Source of the DNA: Zhihengliuella salsuginis
GTDB lineage: Bacteria > Actinomycetota > Actinomycetes > Actinomycetales > Micrococcaceae
Assembly (NCBI RefSeq): GCF_014651715.1
Contig: NZ_BMXK01000008.1
Span: 62,001 to 126,000, forward strand
Length of the DNA: 64,000 bases
Direction: 5' to 3'
Every line of letters starts with the position of its first letter. Position 1 is the first letter of the stretch. The notes under the pieces are model-generated. The model was not told where the DNA came from. It searched no databases and saw only the letters and a program-made list of their open reading frames with translations. Both the position numbers and the translations under genes were made by a program. Below, in pieces: positions 39,688 through 48,751 of the stretch.

Positions 39688-40788
39688 TCAGTTCAGGCCG
39701 AGCGCGTCAGCCACGGCGACGACGTCGAACGGCACCTTGGTCGGCTCGGCCTCGGCCCCGTCCGCGCCCTTCAGCGCCCACTGCGGGTCCTTCAGGCCGT
39801 GGCCGGTGACGGTGATGACGATCTTCTTGCCCTGGGGCGCGTTCCCCTCGGCGTGGTGCTTGAGGAGACCGGCGACGCCGGCGGCGGACGCCGGCTCGAC
39901 GAAGACGCCCTCCTTCGAGGAGAGCCAGCGGTGCGCCAGCAGAATCTCCTCGTCGGTGACCGAGTCGATCATGCCGCCCGACTCGTCGCGCGCTTCCTCG
40001 GCCAGCTGCCACGAGGCGGGGTTGCCGATGCGGATGGCCGTCGCGACCGTCTCCGGCTCCGTGATCGGGTAGCCCTTGACGATCGGGGACGCCCCTTCTG
40101 CCTGGAAACCCCACATGATCGGGGTCTTGGTCGAGACCGGGGCCAGTTCCTCGCCGGCGGTGTTCGTGTAGGGGGCGGCGTACTCCCGGTAGCCCCTCCA
40201 GTACGCCGTGATGTTGCCGGCGTTGCCGACGGGCAGCATGTGGAAGTCGGGGGCGTCGCCGAGGAAGTCGACGACCTCGAACGCACCGGTCTTCTGGCCC
40301 TCGATGCGCGCCGGGTTGACCGAGTTGACGAGGAACACGGGGTACGACTCGCTGAGCTTGCGGGCGACGTCGAGGCAGTTGTCGAAGTTGCCGTCCACCT
40401 GGAGCAGCTCGGCGCCGTGGGCGATGGCCTGGCTCAGCTTGCCCATGGCGATCTTGCCGTCCGGCACCAGCACCGCGCAGGTGAGGCCGGCCTGTGCCGC
40501 GTAGGCCGCGGCGGACGCCGACGTGTTGCCGGTCGACGCGCAGACCACGGCCTTGGCCCCGGCTTCGACGGCTGCAGTGATGGCCATCGTCATGCCGCGG
40601 TCCTTGAAGGAGCCGGTCGGGTTCATCCCCTCGACCTTGAGGTAGACCTCGTTGCCCGTGTGCTCGGACAGCGCCGGCGCGTACACGAGCGGCGTGCCGC
40701 CCTCGCCCAGCGTGATGACGCGGGTGGATTCGGTGACCGGGAGACGGTCGGCGTATTCGCGGATGACGCCGCGCCACTGATGTGCCAT
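39688..40788 (-). CDS. thrC: Threonine synthase
   Basis: This 366-residue PLP enzyme converts O-phosphohomoserine to threonine. The PLP lysine is in [15 protein letters not shown]. The phosphate-binding glycine loop is in [15 protein letters not shown], and [19 protein letters not shown] is the substrate block. It starts exactly where hom ends and precedes thrB by 5 bases. Confidence 0.96.
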   Translation of the reverse strand: MAHQWRGVIREYADRLPVTESTRVITLGEGGTPLVYAPALSEHTGNEVYLKVEGMNPTGSFKDRGMTMAITAAVEAGAKAVVCASTGNTSASAAAYAAQAGLTCAVLVPDGKIAMGKLSQAIAHGAELLQVDGNFDNCLDVARKLSESYPVFLVNSVNPARIEGQKTGAFEVVDFLGDAPDFHMLPVGNAGNITAYWRGYREYAAPYTNTAGEELAPVSTKTPIMWGFQAEGASPIVKGYPITEPETVATAIRIGNPASWQLAEEARDESGGMIDSVTDEEILLAHRWLSSKEGVFVEPASAAGVAGLLKHHAEGNAPQGKKIVITVTGHGLKDPQWALKGADGAEAEPTKVPFDVVAVADALGLN

Positions 40789-42087
40789 TTACTTTCCTTC
40801 GACTCGCACAACGGAGGAGACCGCCTCGACGACGGCCAACTGTTCGATTTCGGCCACGGTGGAGGCCAGCGCGGCCTCGCGGCCCTCATGGGTGATGATC
40901 CGCAGGCGCGCCTGCCCGCCGTTGTCGTCGGCGGAGATGGTCTGGCGCATGGTCTCGATGGAGACGCCGTGACGGGCGAAGATGCCGGCGATCTCGGCCA
41001 GCACGCCCGTCTCGTCGGTGACCTCGAGACTGATGCTGTAGCGCGTCGTCGACTCCTCGATGCCGAGGGCGCGCGTCGGACGCGGCTGCGCCTCGCTTCC
41101 GCCGCCGGCTCCGGTGGACAGGCCGCGGGCGATGGAGACGACGTCGCCCATCACGGCCGACGCGGTCGGCGCGCCGCCCGCTCCCTGGCCGTAGAACATG
41201 AGCTCGCCGGCGTTCTCCGCTTCGACGAAGACCGCGTTGAAGGCGCCCCGCACGGCCGCCAGCGGGTGCTCGCGGGAGAGCAGCGTCGGGTGGACGCGCA
41301 CGTTGACGCCCTCGTTGCCTGCGGTGTCGGTGGTGCGCTCCGCGATGGCGAGCAGCTTGATGACCATGCCGGCCTCGGCGGCCCCGGCGACGTCGTCGGC
41401 GGAGATCCCGGTGATGCCCTCGCAGTAGACGTTCTCGAGGTCGAACGTCGTGTGGAACGCGAGCGAGGCGAGCAGCGCGGCCTTCGACGCGGCGTCGTGC
41501 CCTGCGACGTCGGCCGTCGGATCGGCTTCCGCGTAGCCGAGCTGCTGGGCCTCGGCGAGGACGGCGTCGAACTGGGAGCCGTGGGTGTCCATCGCGTCCA
41601 GGATGAAGTTCGTCGTCCCGTTGACGATGCCGAGGACCTTGGTGATGTGGTCGCCGGCGAGCGACTCGCGGATCGGGCGCAGGATCGGGATCGCGCCCGC
41701 GACCGCCGCCTCGTAGAGCAGCTCGGCACCGCCGTCGCGGGCGGCCTTCGTCAGCTCCGGCAGGCGCGCGGCGAGCAGCGCCTTGTTGCCGGTGACGACC
41801 GACGCGCCGTTGCCCAGCGCGCGCAGGATCATCGAGCCCGCCGGCTCCAGCCCGCCCATCAGCTCGACGACGACGTCCGCGCCGTCGACCAGGGCTTCCG
41901 CGTCGGTGGTGAACAGTTCTCGCGGCAGGTCGCCCTCACGCGGCGCATCGACATTCCGCACGGCGATGCCGGTCAGCTCGAGCGGCACGCCGATGCGCGC
42001 CGCGAGCTCCTCCGACTCGTCGAGCAGGATGCGCGCTACCTGCGATCCAACGTTTCCACAGCCGAGCAGCGCAACCTTCAAAGTCAT
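40789..42087 (-). CDS. hom: Homoserine dehydrogenase with ACT domain
   Basis: This 432-residue enzyme reduces aspartate semialdehyde to homoserine. An N-terminal Rossmann fold (VALLGCGNVGSQVARIL) leads to the catalytic domain with VTGNKALLAARLPELTKAA, GIVNGTTNFILDAMDTHG and EADPTADVAGHDAASKAALL. The C-terminal ~80 residues form an ACT domain (YSISLEVTDETGVLAEIAGI), which suggests threonine feedback control as in corynebacteria. It starts 11 bases after lysA. Confidence 0.96.
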   Translation of the reverse strand: MTLKVALLGCGNVGSQVARILLDESEELAARIGVPLELTGIAVRNVDAPREGDLPRELFTTDAEALVDGADVVVELMGGLEPAGSMILRALGNGASVVTGNKALLAARLPELTKAARDGGAELLYEAAVAGAIPILRPIRESLAGDHITKVLGIVNGTTNFILDAMDTHGSQFDAVLAEAQQLGYAEADPTADVAGHDAASKAALLASLAFHTTFDLENVYCEGITGISADDVAGAAEAGMVIKLLAIAERTTDTAGNEGVNVRVHPTLLSREHPLAAVRGAFNAVFVEAENAGELMFYGQGAGGAPTASAVMGDVVSIARGLSTGAGGGSEAQPRPTRALGIEESTTRYSISLEVTDETGVLAEIAGIFARHGVSIETMRQTISADDNGGQARLRIITHEGREAALASTVAEIEQLAVVEAVSSVVRVEGK

Positions 42088-42098
42088 CAGTTAAGTCC

Positions 42099-43514
42099 CT
42101 AAGCTCCCATGTCGCGGGCCAGTAAATCGTCTTCGGTCTCCCGCCGGACCATGAGTCGCGACGCTCCCCCACGCACGGCGACCACGGCCGGTCGGGCCAG
42201 GTAGTTGTAATTGCTCGACAGCGCCCAGCAGTAGGCGCCCGTGGCGGGAACGGCGAGCAGATCGCCCGCTGCGACATCCTCCGGAAGGTAGACGTCCCGG
42301 ACGACTATGTCACCGGACTCGCAGTGCTTGCCAACCACACGGGAAACAATTGCGTCAGACTCCGTCACACGGTTGGCGACGACGGCCGTGTAGTCCGCCT
42401 CGTAGAGCACGGGGCGGGCGTTGTCGCTCATGCCGCCGTCGACGGAGATGTAGCGTCGCGGCAGGGTCGACTCCCCCGCCTCGACGGCGACCGTCTTCTG
42501 CACGCCCGTCTCGTAGAGCGTGAACCCGGCCGGGCCGGAGATCGCACGGCCCGGCTCGATCGAGATCCGCGGGCAGGCGATCCCCAGCTCGGCCACGGTC
42601 TCACGGACGACGGCGGCCATCGCCGCGGCGAGCTCGCCCGCCGGCCGCGGGGTGTCGGCCTCGGTGTAGGCGATGCCGTAGCCGCCGCCGAGGTCCATCT
42701 CCGCCAGCTCGACGCCGTGCTCGGCCTTGACCGCCGCGGTGAACGCGAGCAGCTTCCGGGCGGCGACGGCGAAGCCGGACGCCTCGAAGATCTGCGACCC
42801 GATGTGCGCGTGCACTCCGAGCAGCTCGAGCCGCGGGTGTTCCAGCGCGAAGGCGACGGCGCGCTGGGCGGGCGAGGCGCCGTCGTCGTCCACCATGGAG
42901 AGGCCGAACTTCTGGTCCTCGTGGGCGGTGGCGATGAACTCGTGCGTGGAGGCGTGCACGCCCGGTGTCAGGCGCAGCATGATGCTGCCCGTGGTTCCCA
43001 GCCGCTCCGCGGTGCGGCCGACGCGCTCGAGCTCGTCGAGGCTGTCGACGACGATGCGGCCGAGGCCCATGGTCAGCGCGGCCTCGATCTCCGCGACCGA
43101 CTTGTTGTTGCCGTGCAGGCTCAGGTTCGCGGCCGGCACGCCCGCGCGCCGGGCGACGGCCAGCTCGCCGCCCGAGCAGGTGTCCAGGCGCAGCCCCTCC
43201 TCGGTCACCCAGCGGGCGACGTCGACGGTGAGGAACGCCTTGCCGGCGTAGTACACGTCGACCCCGCCGGCGAGGTCGGCGAAGGCCTCGTCGAAGGCAT
43301 CGCGGAAGGCGCGGGCCCGGGAGCGGAGGTCGTCCTCGTCGACCACGTACAGCGGCGTGCCGTACTCCGCCGCCAGCTCGGAGACGGCGATGCCGTGGAC
43401 GGCCACCTCGCCGTCCCCGTTGCGGGCGACCCCCTCGGGCCACAGGGGCTCGCGCAGGGCGTTCGGGTCGGCGGGGAAGGTCAGCCAGTCGGGGGCCAGG
43501 TTCGATGCCGGCAT
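42099..43514 (-). CDS. lysA: Diaminopimelate decarboxylase
   Basis: This 471-residue PLP enzyme of fold type III makes lysine from meso-diaminopimelate. The PLP lysine is in VDVYYAGKAFLTVDVARW. Other blocks are NLSLHGNNKSVAEIEAAL, HAHIGSQIFEASGF, EMDLGGGYGIAY, ISIEPGRAISGPAGF and the partner-site motif GKHCESGDIVVRDVYLPE. It begins 3 bases after argS, an arrangement shared with mycobacteria and corynebacteria, where argS-lysA respond together to lysine and arginine. Confidence 0.96.
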   Translation of the reverse strand: MPASNLAPDWLTFPADPNALREPLWPEGVARNGDGEVAVHGIAVSELAAEYGTPLYVVDEDDLRSRARAFRDAFDEAFADLAGGVDVYYAGKAFLTVDVARWVTEEGLRLDTCSGGELAVARRAGVPAANLSLHGNNKSVAEIEAALTMGLGRIVVDSLDELERVGRTAERLGTTGSIMLRLTPGVHASTHEFIATAHEDQKFGLSMVDDDGASPAQRAVAFALEHPRLELLGVHAHIGSQIFEASGFAVAARKLLAFTAAVKAEHGVELAEMDLGGGYGIAYTEADTPRPAGELAAAMAAVVRETVAELGIACPRISIEPGRAISGPAGFTLYETGVQKTVAVEAGESTLPRRYISVDGGMSDNARPVLYEADYTAVVANRVTESDAIVSRVVGKHCESGDIVVRDVYLPEDVAAGDLLAVPATGAYCWALSSNYNYLARPAVVAVRGGASRLMVRRETEDDLLARDMGA

Positions 43515-43517
43515 GCG

Positions 43518-45158
43518 CTACATCCTCTCCGGTGCGGTCACGCCCAGCAGGGCAAGACCGTTGGCGAGCACCTGCGTCGTGGCGTCGTTGAGCCACAGGC
43601 GGGTGCGGTTGGTGTCGGTCACGTCCTCTCCGGCCAGCGGCGCGACGCGGCACGCTCCGTACCAGCGGTGGTAGGCGCCCGCCAAGGTCTCGAGGTAGCG
43701 GGCGACGCGGTGCGGCTCGCGGAACTCTGCCGCGCCCGCGATCTGGTTCGGGTACTGCGCCAGCAGCGCCAGCAGCTCGTTCTCCGTCTCGTGGGTGAGC
43801 AGGGAGGCGTCGAACGCGGAGCGGTCCACGCCCTTCTCCGCCGCGTTCCGGGCGGCGGCGCAGGCGCGGGCGTGGGCGTACTGGACGTAGAACACCGGGT
43901 TGTCGTTGGTCTTCTTCTGCAGCAGCTCCGGGTCGATCGCGATCGGCGAGTCGGCCGGGAAACGCGCCAGCGAGTAGCGCAGGGCGTCGGCGCCGAGCCA
44001 GTCGATGAGGTCGCGCAGCTCGATGATGTTGCCGGCGCGCTTGGAGAGCTTGGCGCCGTTGACCGAGATCAGCTGCCCGATGAGGATCTCGATGTTCTTC
44101 TTCGGATCGTCGCCGGCGCAGGCCGCGATGGCCTTCAGGCGGTTGACGTAGCCGTGGTGGTCGGCCCCGAGGAGGTAGATCTTCTCGGTGAAGCCGCGGT
44201 CCTTCTTCGACAGGTAGTACGCGGCATCGGCGGCGAAGTACGTCGGCTCGCCGTTCGCGCGGATCATCACGCGGTCCTTGTCGTCGCCGAAGTCGGTGGT
44301 GCGCAGCCACACGGCGCCGCCCTCGTCGTCGACGTGGCCCTGCTCGCGCAGGCGCTCGACGGCGGCCTCGACCGCGCCGGAGTCGTGCAGCTCCGCCTCC
44401 GAGAAGTAGACGTCGAACTCGACGCCGAAGTCGCTCAGCGTCGCCTTGATGTCGGCGAGCTGAGCCTTGTAGGCGAGGTCGCGGATCTGCGGCAGCGCGG
44501 CTTCCTCGTCCAGGTCGCGGACCTCGGGGCGCTCGGCGACGACCGCGTCGGCCAGCTGGCGCACGTACTCGCCCGGGTAGCCGCCCTCTGGTACGGGGAG
44601 GTCGTGCAGACGGTTGTAGACCGACTGCGCGAAGACGTTCATCTGGTTGCCCGCGTCGTTGATGTAGTACTCGCGGGTGATCTCGGCGCCCGCGGCGCGC
44701 AGGATGCGGCCGATGGAGTCGCCCAGTGCGGCCCAGCGCGTGTGGCCGATGTGCAGGGGGCCGGTGGGGTTCGCCGAGACGAACTCGAGGTTCACCACGT
44801 GGCCGGACAGCGAGTCGTTGGTGCCGTAGGCGGCGCCCGTCTCGACGATCTTCCGCGCGAGCTCGCCGGCGGAGGCCGCGTCGAGAGTGATGTTCAGGAA
44901 GCCCGGGCCGGCGATCTCCACACCGGAGATGCCCTCCACGCCCTCGAGGCGGCCCTGCAGGAGCTGTGCGAATTCCCGCGGGTTCATACCGGCCTTCTTG
45001 GCCAGCTGCAGGGCGACGTTGGTGGCCCAGTCGCCGTGGTCCCGGCTCTTGGGTCGCTCCACCTTCACCGTGTCCGGCAGGTCCACCGTGAATTCACCGG
45101 CGGAAACGGCCTCGGAGAGGGCATGGGAAATGGCGTCGGAAAGCTGTTCTGGAGTCAC
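43518..45158 (-). CDS. argS: Arginyl-tRNA synthetase
   Basis: This 546-residue class I synthetase charges tRNA-Arg. The HIGH motif is in FVSANPTGPLHIGHTRWAAL, and the KMSKS-like motif is the variant KLSKRAGN. An N-terminal Add-1 domain and a C-terminal anticodon-binding domain (REPHRVARYLETLAGAYHRW) complete the enzyme. A TATCCT hexamer lies 6 bases before the GTG, suggesting a leaderless mRNA. The gene faces away from a tRNA-Arg gene 185 bases distant. Confidence 0.96.
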   Translation of the reverse strand: MTPEQLSDAISHALSEAVSAGEFTVDLPDTVKVERPKSRDHGDWATNVALQLAKKAGMNPREFAQLLQGRLEGVEGISGVEIAGPGFLNITLDAASAGELARKIVETGAAYGTNDSLSGHVVNLEFVSANPTGPLHIGHTRWAALGDSIGRILRAAGAEITREYYINDAGNQMNVFAQSVYNRLHDLPVPEGGYPGEYVRQLADAVVAERPEVRDLDEEAALPQIRDLAYKAQLADIKATLSDFGVEFDVYFSEAELHDSGAVEAAVERLREQGHVDDEGGAVWLRTTDFGDDKDRVMIRANGEPTYFAADAAYYLSKKDRGFTEKIYLLGADHHGYVNRLKAIAACAGDDPKKNIEILIGQLISVNGAKLSKRAGNIIELRDLIDWLGADALRYSLARFPADSPIAIDPELLQKKTNDNPVFYVQYAHARACAAARNAAEKGVDRSAFDASLLTHETENELLALLAQYPNQIAGAAEFREPHRVARYLETLAGAYHRWYGACRVAPLAGEDVTDTNRTRLWLNDATTQVLANGLALLGVTAPERM

Positions 45159-45164
45159 CCGTCA

Positions 45165-45170
45165 AGGATA
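45165..45170 (-). promoter_or_regulatory. -10 hexamer TATCCT of argS (leaderless type)
   Basis: TATCCT on the minus strand is followed by TGACGG and the GTG start, a 6-base gap. Confidence 0.5.
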
Positions 45171-45298
45171 ACGGCCCGACCGCCCCGCCCCCGCATCGTA
45201 AGTCCCTGCGATTCGGCTTCGCAGGACGGAGCGCGCCGCCCCGCGCCACGCCGTCGACGCACCGAAGGACCGGTTCCACCCTCGCGCGGGATTCCTGC

Positions 45299-45304
45299 TA
45301 AGCT
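45299..45304 (+). promoter_or_regulatory. -10 hexamer TAAGCT of the tRNA-Arg gene
   Basis: TAAGCT lies about 40 bases before the mature tRNA 5' end, with a TTCCAC-like -35 about 19 bases further upstream. Confidence 0.4.
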
Positions 45305-45343
45305 CTTCAAGGTCCGCCAGGCAGTCACCTGTTTGATGGATAC

Positions 45344-45416
45344 GCCCTCGTAGCTCAGGGGATAGAGCGTCCGTCTCCGGAACGGAAGGTCGAAGGTTCG
45401 AATCCTTTCGAGGGCA
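45344..45416 (+). tRNA. tRNA-Arg (anticodon CCG)
   Basis: This 73-base cloverleaf has acceptor arms GCCCTCG / CGAGGGC and discriminator A. The D arm is GCTC-AGGGGATA-GAGC. The anticodon arm is TCCGT-CTCCGGA-ACGGA with anticodon CCG. The T arm is GAAGG-TTCGAAT-CCTTT with one G-U pair. The genome encodes no full CCA, only CC after the discriminator. It reads CGG codons, which are frequent here. An open frame on the opposite strand is the familiar artefact of a tRNA gene. Confidence 0.96.
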
Positions 45417-45422
45417 CCGTGT

Positions 45423-45455
45423 GATGAGTCGGGACATATGTCCCAGATGAGTCGA
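45423..45455. repeat. Direct repeat flanking a 14-bp palindrome after the tRNA
   Basis: GATGAGTCG occurs at 45423-45431 and 45447-45455. Between and overlapping them is the perfect palindrome GGGACATATGTCCC (45431-45444). It could be an operator, a processing structure or a remnant of a mobile-element end at the tRNA 3' side. No gene overlaps it. Confidence 0.5.
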
Positions 45456-45465
45456 GAAACAAGTA

Positions 45466-45506
45466 ATGAGAGAACCCCCGGGCCGTCGGCCCGGGGGTTC
45501 TCTCAT
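45466..45506. terminator. Perfect 19-bp bidirectional terminator hairpin
   Basis: ATGAGAGAACCCCCGGGCC is exactly complementary to the arm at 45488-45506, with a 3-base loop. It sits between the rightward tRNA gene and the leftward ABC transporter operon, and serves both. Confidence 0.88.
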
Positions 45507-45521
45507 GTCTAGACGCTGCCC

Positions 45522-46313
45522 CTACTGCAGCATCGTGCGGTCATCGAGCTGGGCGCCCTTGATCTTCTCGAACTCGCCGAGCAGACCCTTGACCGTCATC
45601 TTCTCCTTCTCCGCCTGCGACAGATCCAGGATGATCTGGCCGTCGTGCATCATGATGAGCCGCGTGCCGAGCGCCAGAGCCTGCTCCATGTTGTGGGTGA
45701 CCATCAGGGTCGTCAGGCGGTGGCGCTCGACGATCTCCCGGGTCAACCGCGTCACGAGGGCCGCGCGCTGCGGATCGAGGGCCGCAGTGTGCTCGTCGAG
45801 CAGCAGGATCTTCGGGCCCGTCAGCGTCGCCATCAACAGGCTGAGCGCCTGACGCTGACCACCGGAGAGCAGCCCGACCTTGGTCTTGAGCCGCTTCTCG
45901 AGACCCAGCTCCAGGCTCGCCAGTTCCTCGACGAACAGTTCGCGCTTCCTGTTCGTCACTCCGAGCGCGAGGGCTCGCACCTTGCCGCGTCCGAGCGCAA
46001 GGGCCAGGTTCTCCTCGATCGTCATCGACGGCGCGGTGCCGGCCATCGGATCCTGGAAGACGCGGCCCAGGTACTTGGCGCGCTTGAAGTCGGCCAGCTT
46101 GGTGACATCCTGGCCGTCGATGCGCACATTTCCCGAATCCGGGTACAGCTTGCCGGCCACCATGTTCAGCACTGTCGACTTGCCGGCTCCGTTCGAGCCG
46201 ATCACGGTGACGAAGTCGCCCTCGGCGAGTGTCAGATCGATCTCGCGCAGCGCCTTCCGCTCGTTGACGGTTCCCGGGAAGAAGGTCTTGTTCAGGTTGG
46301 TGATTTCAAGCAT
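45522..46313 (-). CDS. ABC transporter ATP-binding protein (TrpZ-like)
   Basis: This 263-residue importer ATPase has Walker A VIGSNGAGKSTVLNMVAGKL, signature LLSGGQRQALSLLMA, Walker B ILLLDEHTAALDP and the switch histidine in MVTHNMEQAL. The start is ATG 46313 (MLEITNLNKTF), preceded by an AGGAGAAG ribosome site. The longer frame upstream overlaps the permease and is rejected. With the two upstream genes it forms a complete importer of the COG2984/COG4120/COG1101 type, which in streptococci is called TrpXYZ and linked to aromatic amino acids. The substrate here is unproven. Confidence 0.9.
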   Translation of the reverse strand: MLEITNLNKTFFPGTVNERKALREIDLTLAEGDFVTVIGSNGAGKSTVLNMVAGKLYPDSGNVRIDGQDVTKLADFKRAKYLGRVFQDPMAGTAPSMTIEENLALALGRGKVRALALGVTNRKRELFVEELASLELGLEKRLKTKVGLLSGGQRQALSLLMATLTGPKILLLDEHTAALDPQRAALVTRLTREIVERHRLTTLMVTHNMEQALALGTRLIMMHDGQIILDLSQAEKEKMTVKGLLGEFEKIKGAQLDDRTMLQ

Positions 46314-47235
46314 TCTGCTTCTCCTCTTCCTCCGGCGCATCGGCCTTGGCTGTTCCACGCGAGGTGATCTGGATCCGCGCGGCCAGCTTCCGGAACACGC
46401 CCACCTGTGGCAGCACGAGCGCGAGCACCACGAGGACGGCGGAGATCAGCTTCATGTCGTTGACCTCGAGGCCGGCACCGAGCGCGAACTGGATCACGAG
46501 CCGGTAGATCACCGCACCGAAGACGACGGCGATCGCGGCCAGCCAGATGTAGCGCTGGGAGAAGATGGCCTGGCCGACGATGACGGACGCGAGTCCGATC
46601 AGGATGATGCCGATGCCCATGCCGATGTCCGCGTAGCCCTGGAACTGGGCGATCAAGGCGCCGGAGAATGCGACCAGCCCGTTGGAGAGCGCGAGTCCCA
46701 GAATCTTCTGGTTGTCGGTGCTCACACCGAAGGAGCGGATCATCTCCGGGTTGTCGCCGGTCGACCTCATGGCCATGCCCACATCCGTGTGCAGGAACCA
46801 GACGATGACGGCGACCGCGACCAGGCAGAGGAGCAGCAGCAGGGCGACGGAGACCCACGAGCCCAGCCAGCCGTTCGCGCGCAGCGGGGACATCAGCGTG
46901 TCCTCGCCGAGCAGCGGCACGTTGGCCTTGCCCATGATTCTGAGGTTGATGGAGTACAGGCCGATCATGGTCAGGATGCCGGCCAGCAGGCCGTCGATGT
47001 TGCCCTTCGTGTGCAACAGGCCGGTGATGACGCCCGCGGCGGCTCCCGCGAAGAAGGCGCAGACGGTGGCGACCAACGGGTTGGTCCCGTTGACGATCAG
47101 GATGGAGGCCGTCGCGGCACCGGTGGTGAACGAGCCGTCGACGGTCAGGTCGGGAAAGTCGAGAATGCGGAAGGTCAGGTAGACCCCCAAGGCCATGATT
47201 GCGTAAATCAGGCCCAGCTCAACCGCTGTGATCAT
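46306..47235 (-). CDS. ABC transporter permease (TrpY-like)
   Basis: This 309-residue protein has about eight or nine membrane helices, beginning ITAVELGLIYAIMALGVYLT. The motif TVDGSFTTGAATASILIVNG after helix 1 and TDVGMAMRSTGDNPEMIRSF in the cytoplasmic loop match branched-chain/TrpY-type permeases. The charged C-terminal tail overlaps the ATPase start by 8 bases. It sits 109 bases after the binding-protein gene. Confidence 0.9.
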   Translation of the reverse strand: MITAVELGLIYAIMALGVYLTFRILDFPDLTVDGSFTTGAATASILIVNGTNPLVATVCAFFAGAAAGVITGLLHTKGNIDGLLAGILTMIGLYSINLRIMGKANVPLLGEDTLMSPLRANGWLGSWVSVALLLLLCLVAVAVIVWFLHTDVGMAMRSTGDNPEMIRSFGVSTDNQKILGLALSNGLVAFSGALIAQFQGYADIGMGIGIILIGLASVIVGQAIFSQRYIWLAAIAVVFGAVIYRLVIQFALGAGLEVNDMKLISAVLVVLALVLPQVGVFRKLAARIQITSRGTAKADAPEEEEKQNA

Positions 47236-47344
47236 GGGTGGATCCTTGTGTTGTCGATCAAGCTGCCATCGCCGGCAGCGGGTGCACGGCCCGCGCAGCC
47301 GGACGGATCTCCTCCTTGTCCGGCCGCGCGAGCAGGTCGGGCAG

Positions 47345-48343
47345 CTACTCGGTGTCGCCGTAGACCTCGGCGGCCTCGTCGAGCATCTCCTGCGGAATCT
47401 CGATGCCGAGCTTCTCCGCCGTGTCCGTGTTGACGTACAGCTCGACCTCGGTCAGCGTCTCGACCGGCATACCGGCAGGATCCTCGCCCTCGAGGATCTT
47501 CACGGCCATCGCCGCGGTCTGCTCACCGAGCTTCTCGTAGTTGATCCCGTAGGTGGCGACAGCACCGCGCTCGACCGATTCGCCGTCCGCGGAGATCACC
47601 GGGATGCTCTTGTCCTGGGCCACCTGAAGCAGGCCCTCGAGGGCGGAGACGACCTGGTTGTCGGTCGGCACGTAGATCGCGTCGACGTCCAGCCCGGCAG
47701 CAGCCTGCTGCACCTCGGAGGAGGCGGAGATCGCCGTTTCCTCGATCGTCAGCCCGAGCTCCTCCGCGGCTTCCTTGGCCCAATCGACCTGGACCTGGGA
47801 GTTGACCTCGCCCGAGGAGTAGACGATGCCGACACTCTCGGCATCCGGTGAGAGCTCCTGCAGCAGCTCGAGCTGTTCCTTCACCGGATTCTTGTCGCTG
47901 GTGCCCGTGATGTTGCCACCCGGCGCCTCGAGCGACTCGACGAGCTTCGCCGCCACCGGATCGGTCACCGCCGAGAAGAGCACCGGCGTGTCCGTCACGG
48001 CCTGGGCGAGCGCCTGCGCCGACGGCGTGGCGATGGCCAGCATGAGATCCAGATCCGAGTCAGCAGCAAACTGTCCGGCAATCGAGGTATTCGTGGCGGT
48101 GTCCTGCTGGGCATTCTGCTCGTCGTAGACGACGTTCTCGTAGCCGGCCTCTTCCAGACCCGCCTTGAAGCCCTCCGCGACGGCGTCCAGTGACGGGTGG
48201 GAAACGAACTGGCTGATGCCGATCTTGACCTCTTCATCCGCCCCGGAGCCGCCCTCCGGGGAATCGGAACCACCGCACGCCGACAGCGCGAGTGCAGACG
48301 CCGCCAGAGCGGCGGTTACCTTCATGGATTGTGCGAGTTTCAT
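47345..48343 (-). CDS. ABC transporter substrate-binding lipoprotein (TrpX-like)
   Basis: This 332-residue lipoprotein has the signal sequence MKLAQSMKVTAALAASALAL ending in the lipobox LSAC. The mature part has the periplasmic-binding fold of the COG2984 family (KIGISQFVSHPSLDAVAEGF, DLMLAIATPSAQALAQAV, YVPTDNQVVSALEGLLQVA, EMLDEAAEVY). The start ATG 48343 is supported by a GAAAGGA ribosome site. In-frame codons further upstream are leader. It is the first gene of the three-gene importer. Confidence 0.92.
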   Translation of the reverse strand: MKLAQSMKVTAALAASALALSACGGSDSPEGGSGADEEVKIGISQFVSHPSLDAVAEGFKAGLEEAGYENVVYDEQNAQQDTATNTSIAGQFAADSDLDLMLAIATPSAQALAQAVTDTPVLFSAVTDPVAAKLVESLEAPGGNITGTSDKNPVKEQLELLQELSPDAESVGIVYSSGEVNSQVQVDWAKEAAEELGLTIEETAISASSEVQQAAAGLDVDAIYVPTDNQVVSALEGLLQVAQDKSIPVISADGESVERGAVATYGINYEKLGEQTAAMAVKILEGEDPAGMPVETLTEVELYVNTDTAEKLGIEIPQEMLDEAAEVYGDTE

Positions 48344-48387
48344 GGCAGTCCTTTCGACTGGAGGCATCCCAGCCCCCGTCCGATGTG

Positions 48388-48405
48388 GAGGTCGGCGTCG
48401 ACCTC
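48388..48405 (-). promoter_or_regulatory. Hairpin in the leader of the TrpXYZ-like operon
   Basis: GAGGTCG pairs with CGACCTC around a 4-base loop, about 45 bases before the start codon. It lies in a leader of roughly 105 bases and could affect translation or attenuation. No run of Trp codons, T-box motif or known riboswitch is recognisable. Confidence 0.3.
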
Positions 48406-48454
48406 TTGGGAAGCACACTCTGGCGAATGTGACCCCCTTCATGGTTACGTACGC

Positions 48455-48460
48455 ATCCTA
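48455..48460 (-). promoter_or_regulatory. -10 hexamer TAGGAT of the TrpXYZ-like operon
   Basis: TAGGAT on the minus strand lies 111 bases before the lipoprotein ATG. The imperfect palindrome GTGA-ACAACA-TCAC lies just upstream. The rest of the 408-base divergent region up to hrpA shows no gene I can support. Confidence 0.4.
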
Positions 48461-48736
48461 CCTGTGAACAACATCACTTTTTATCCCCAGCACGGAACAG
48501 ATTGGACGGAAATGGCGGGAGTTCCCGGGAACGTAATCAAAATGGAATCACTTTCCTCCCATGTCCGGATATTCGTCCATTGCCAGACCGAAGATTCGAC
48601 CTACGCGCTGGACGGTTCGGAGAATTGACGCGCACCGCGGTCCTGACGCAAGGCGCCACAAGAGGTGGGCACCGCTGCGCGGAGCCGACCTCCGCCGTCG
48701 TACCGGTCCAACGTGAGAAAGGCGCCGGTCCGCCGA

Positions 48737-48742
48737 TAGACT
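48737..48742 (+). promoter_or_regulatory. -10 hexamer TAGACT of hrpA
   Basis: TAGACT is followed by 9 bases and the ATG. Transcription would start at, or up to 3 bases before, the start codon. Confidence 0.45.
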
Positions 48743-48751
48743 GGCCGGACC

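Noticed and set aside
42324-45353. Thousand-codon open frame opposite lysA and argS
   Set aside because: No domain is present, and it covers two well-defined genes and part of the tRNA promoter region. It is a composition artefact.
45162-45506. Minus-strand frame over tRNA-Arg containing the text PRKDSNLRPSVPETDALS
   Set aside because: This is the well-known false protein produced by translating a tRNA gene in antisense.
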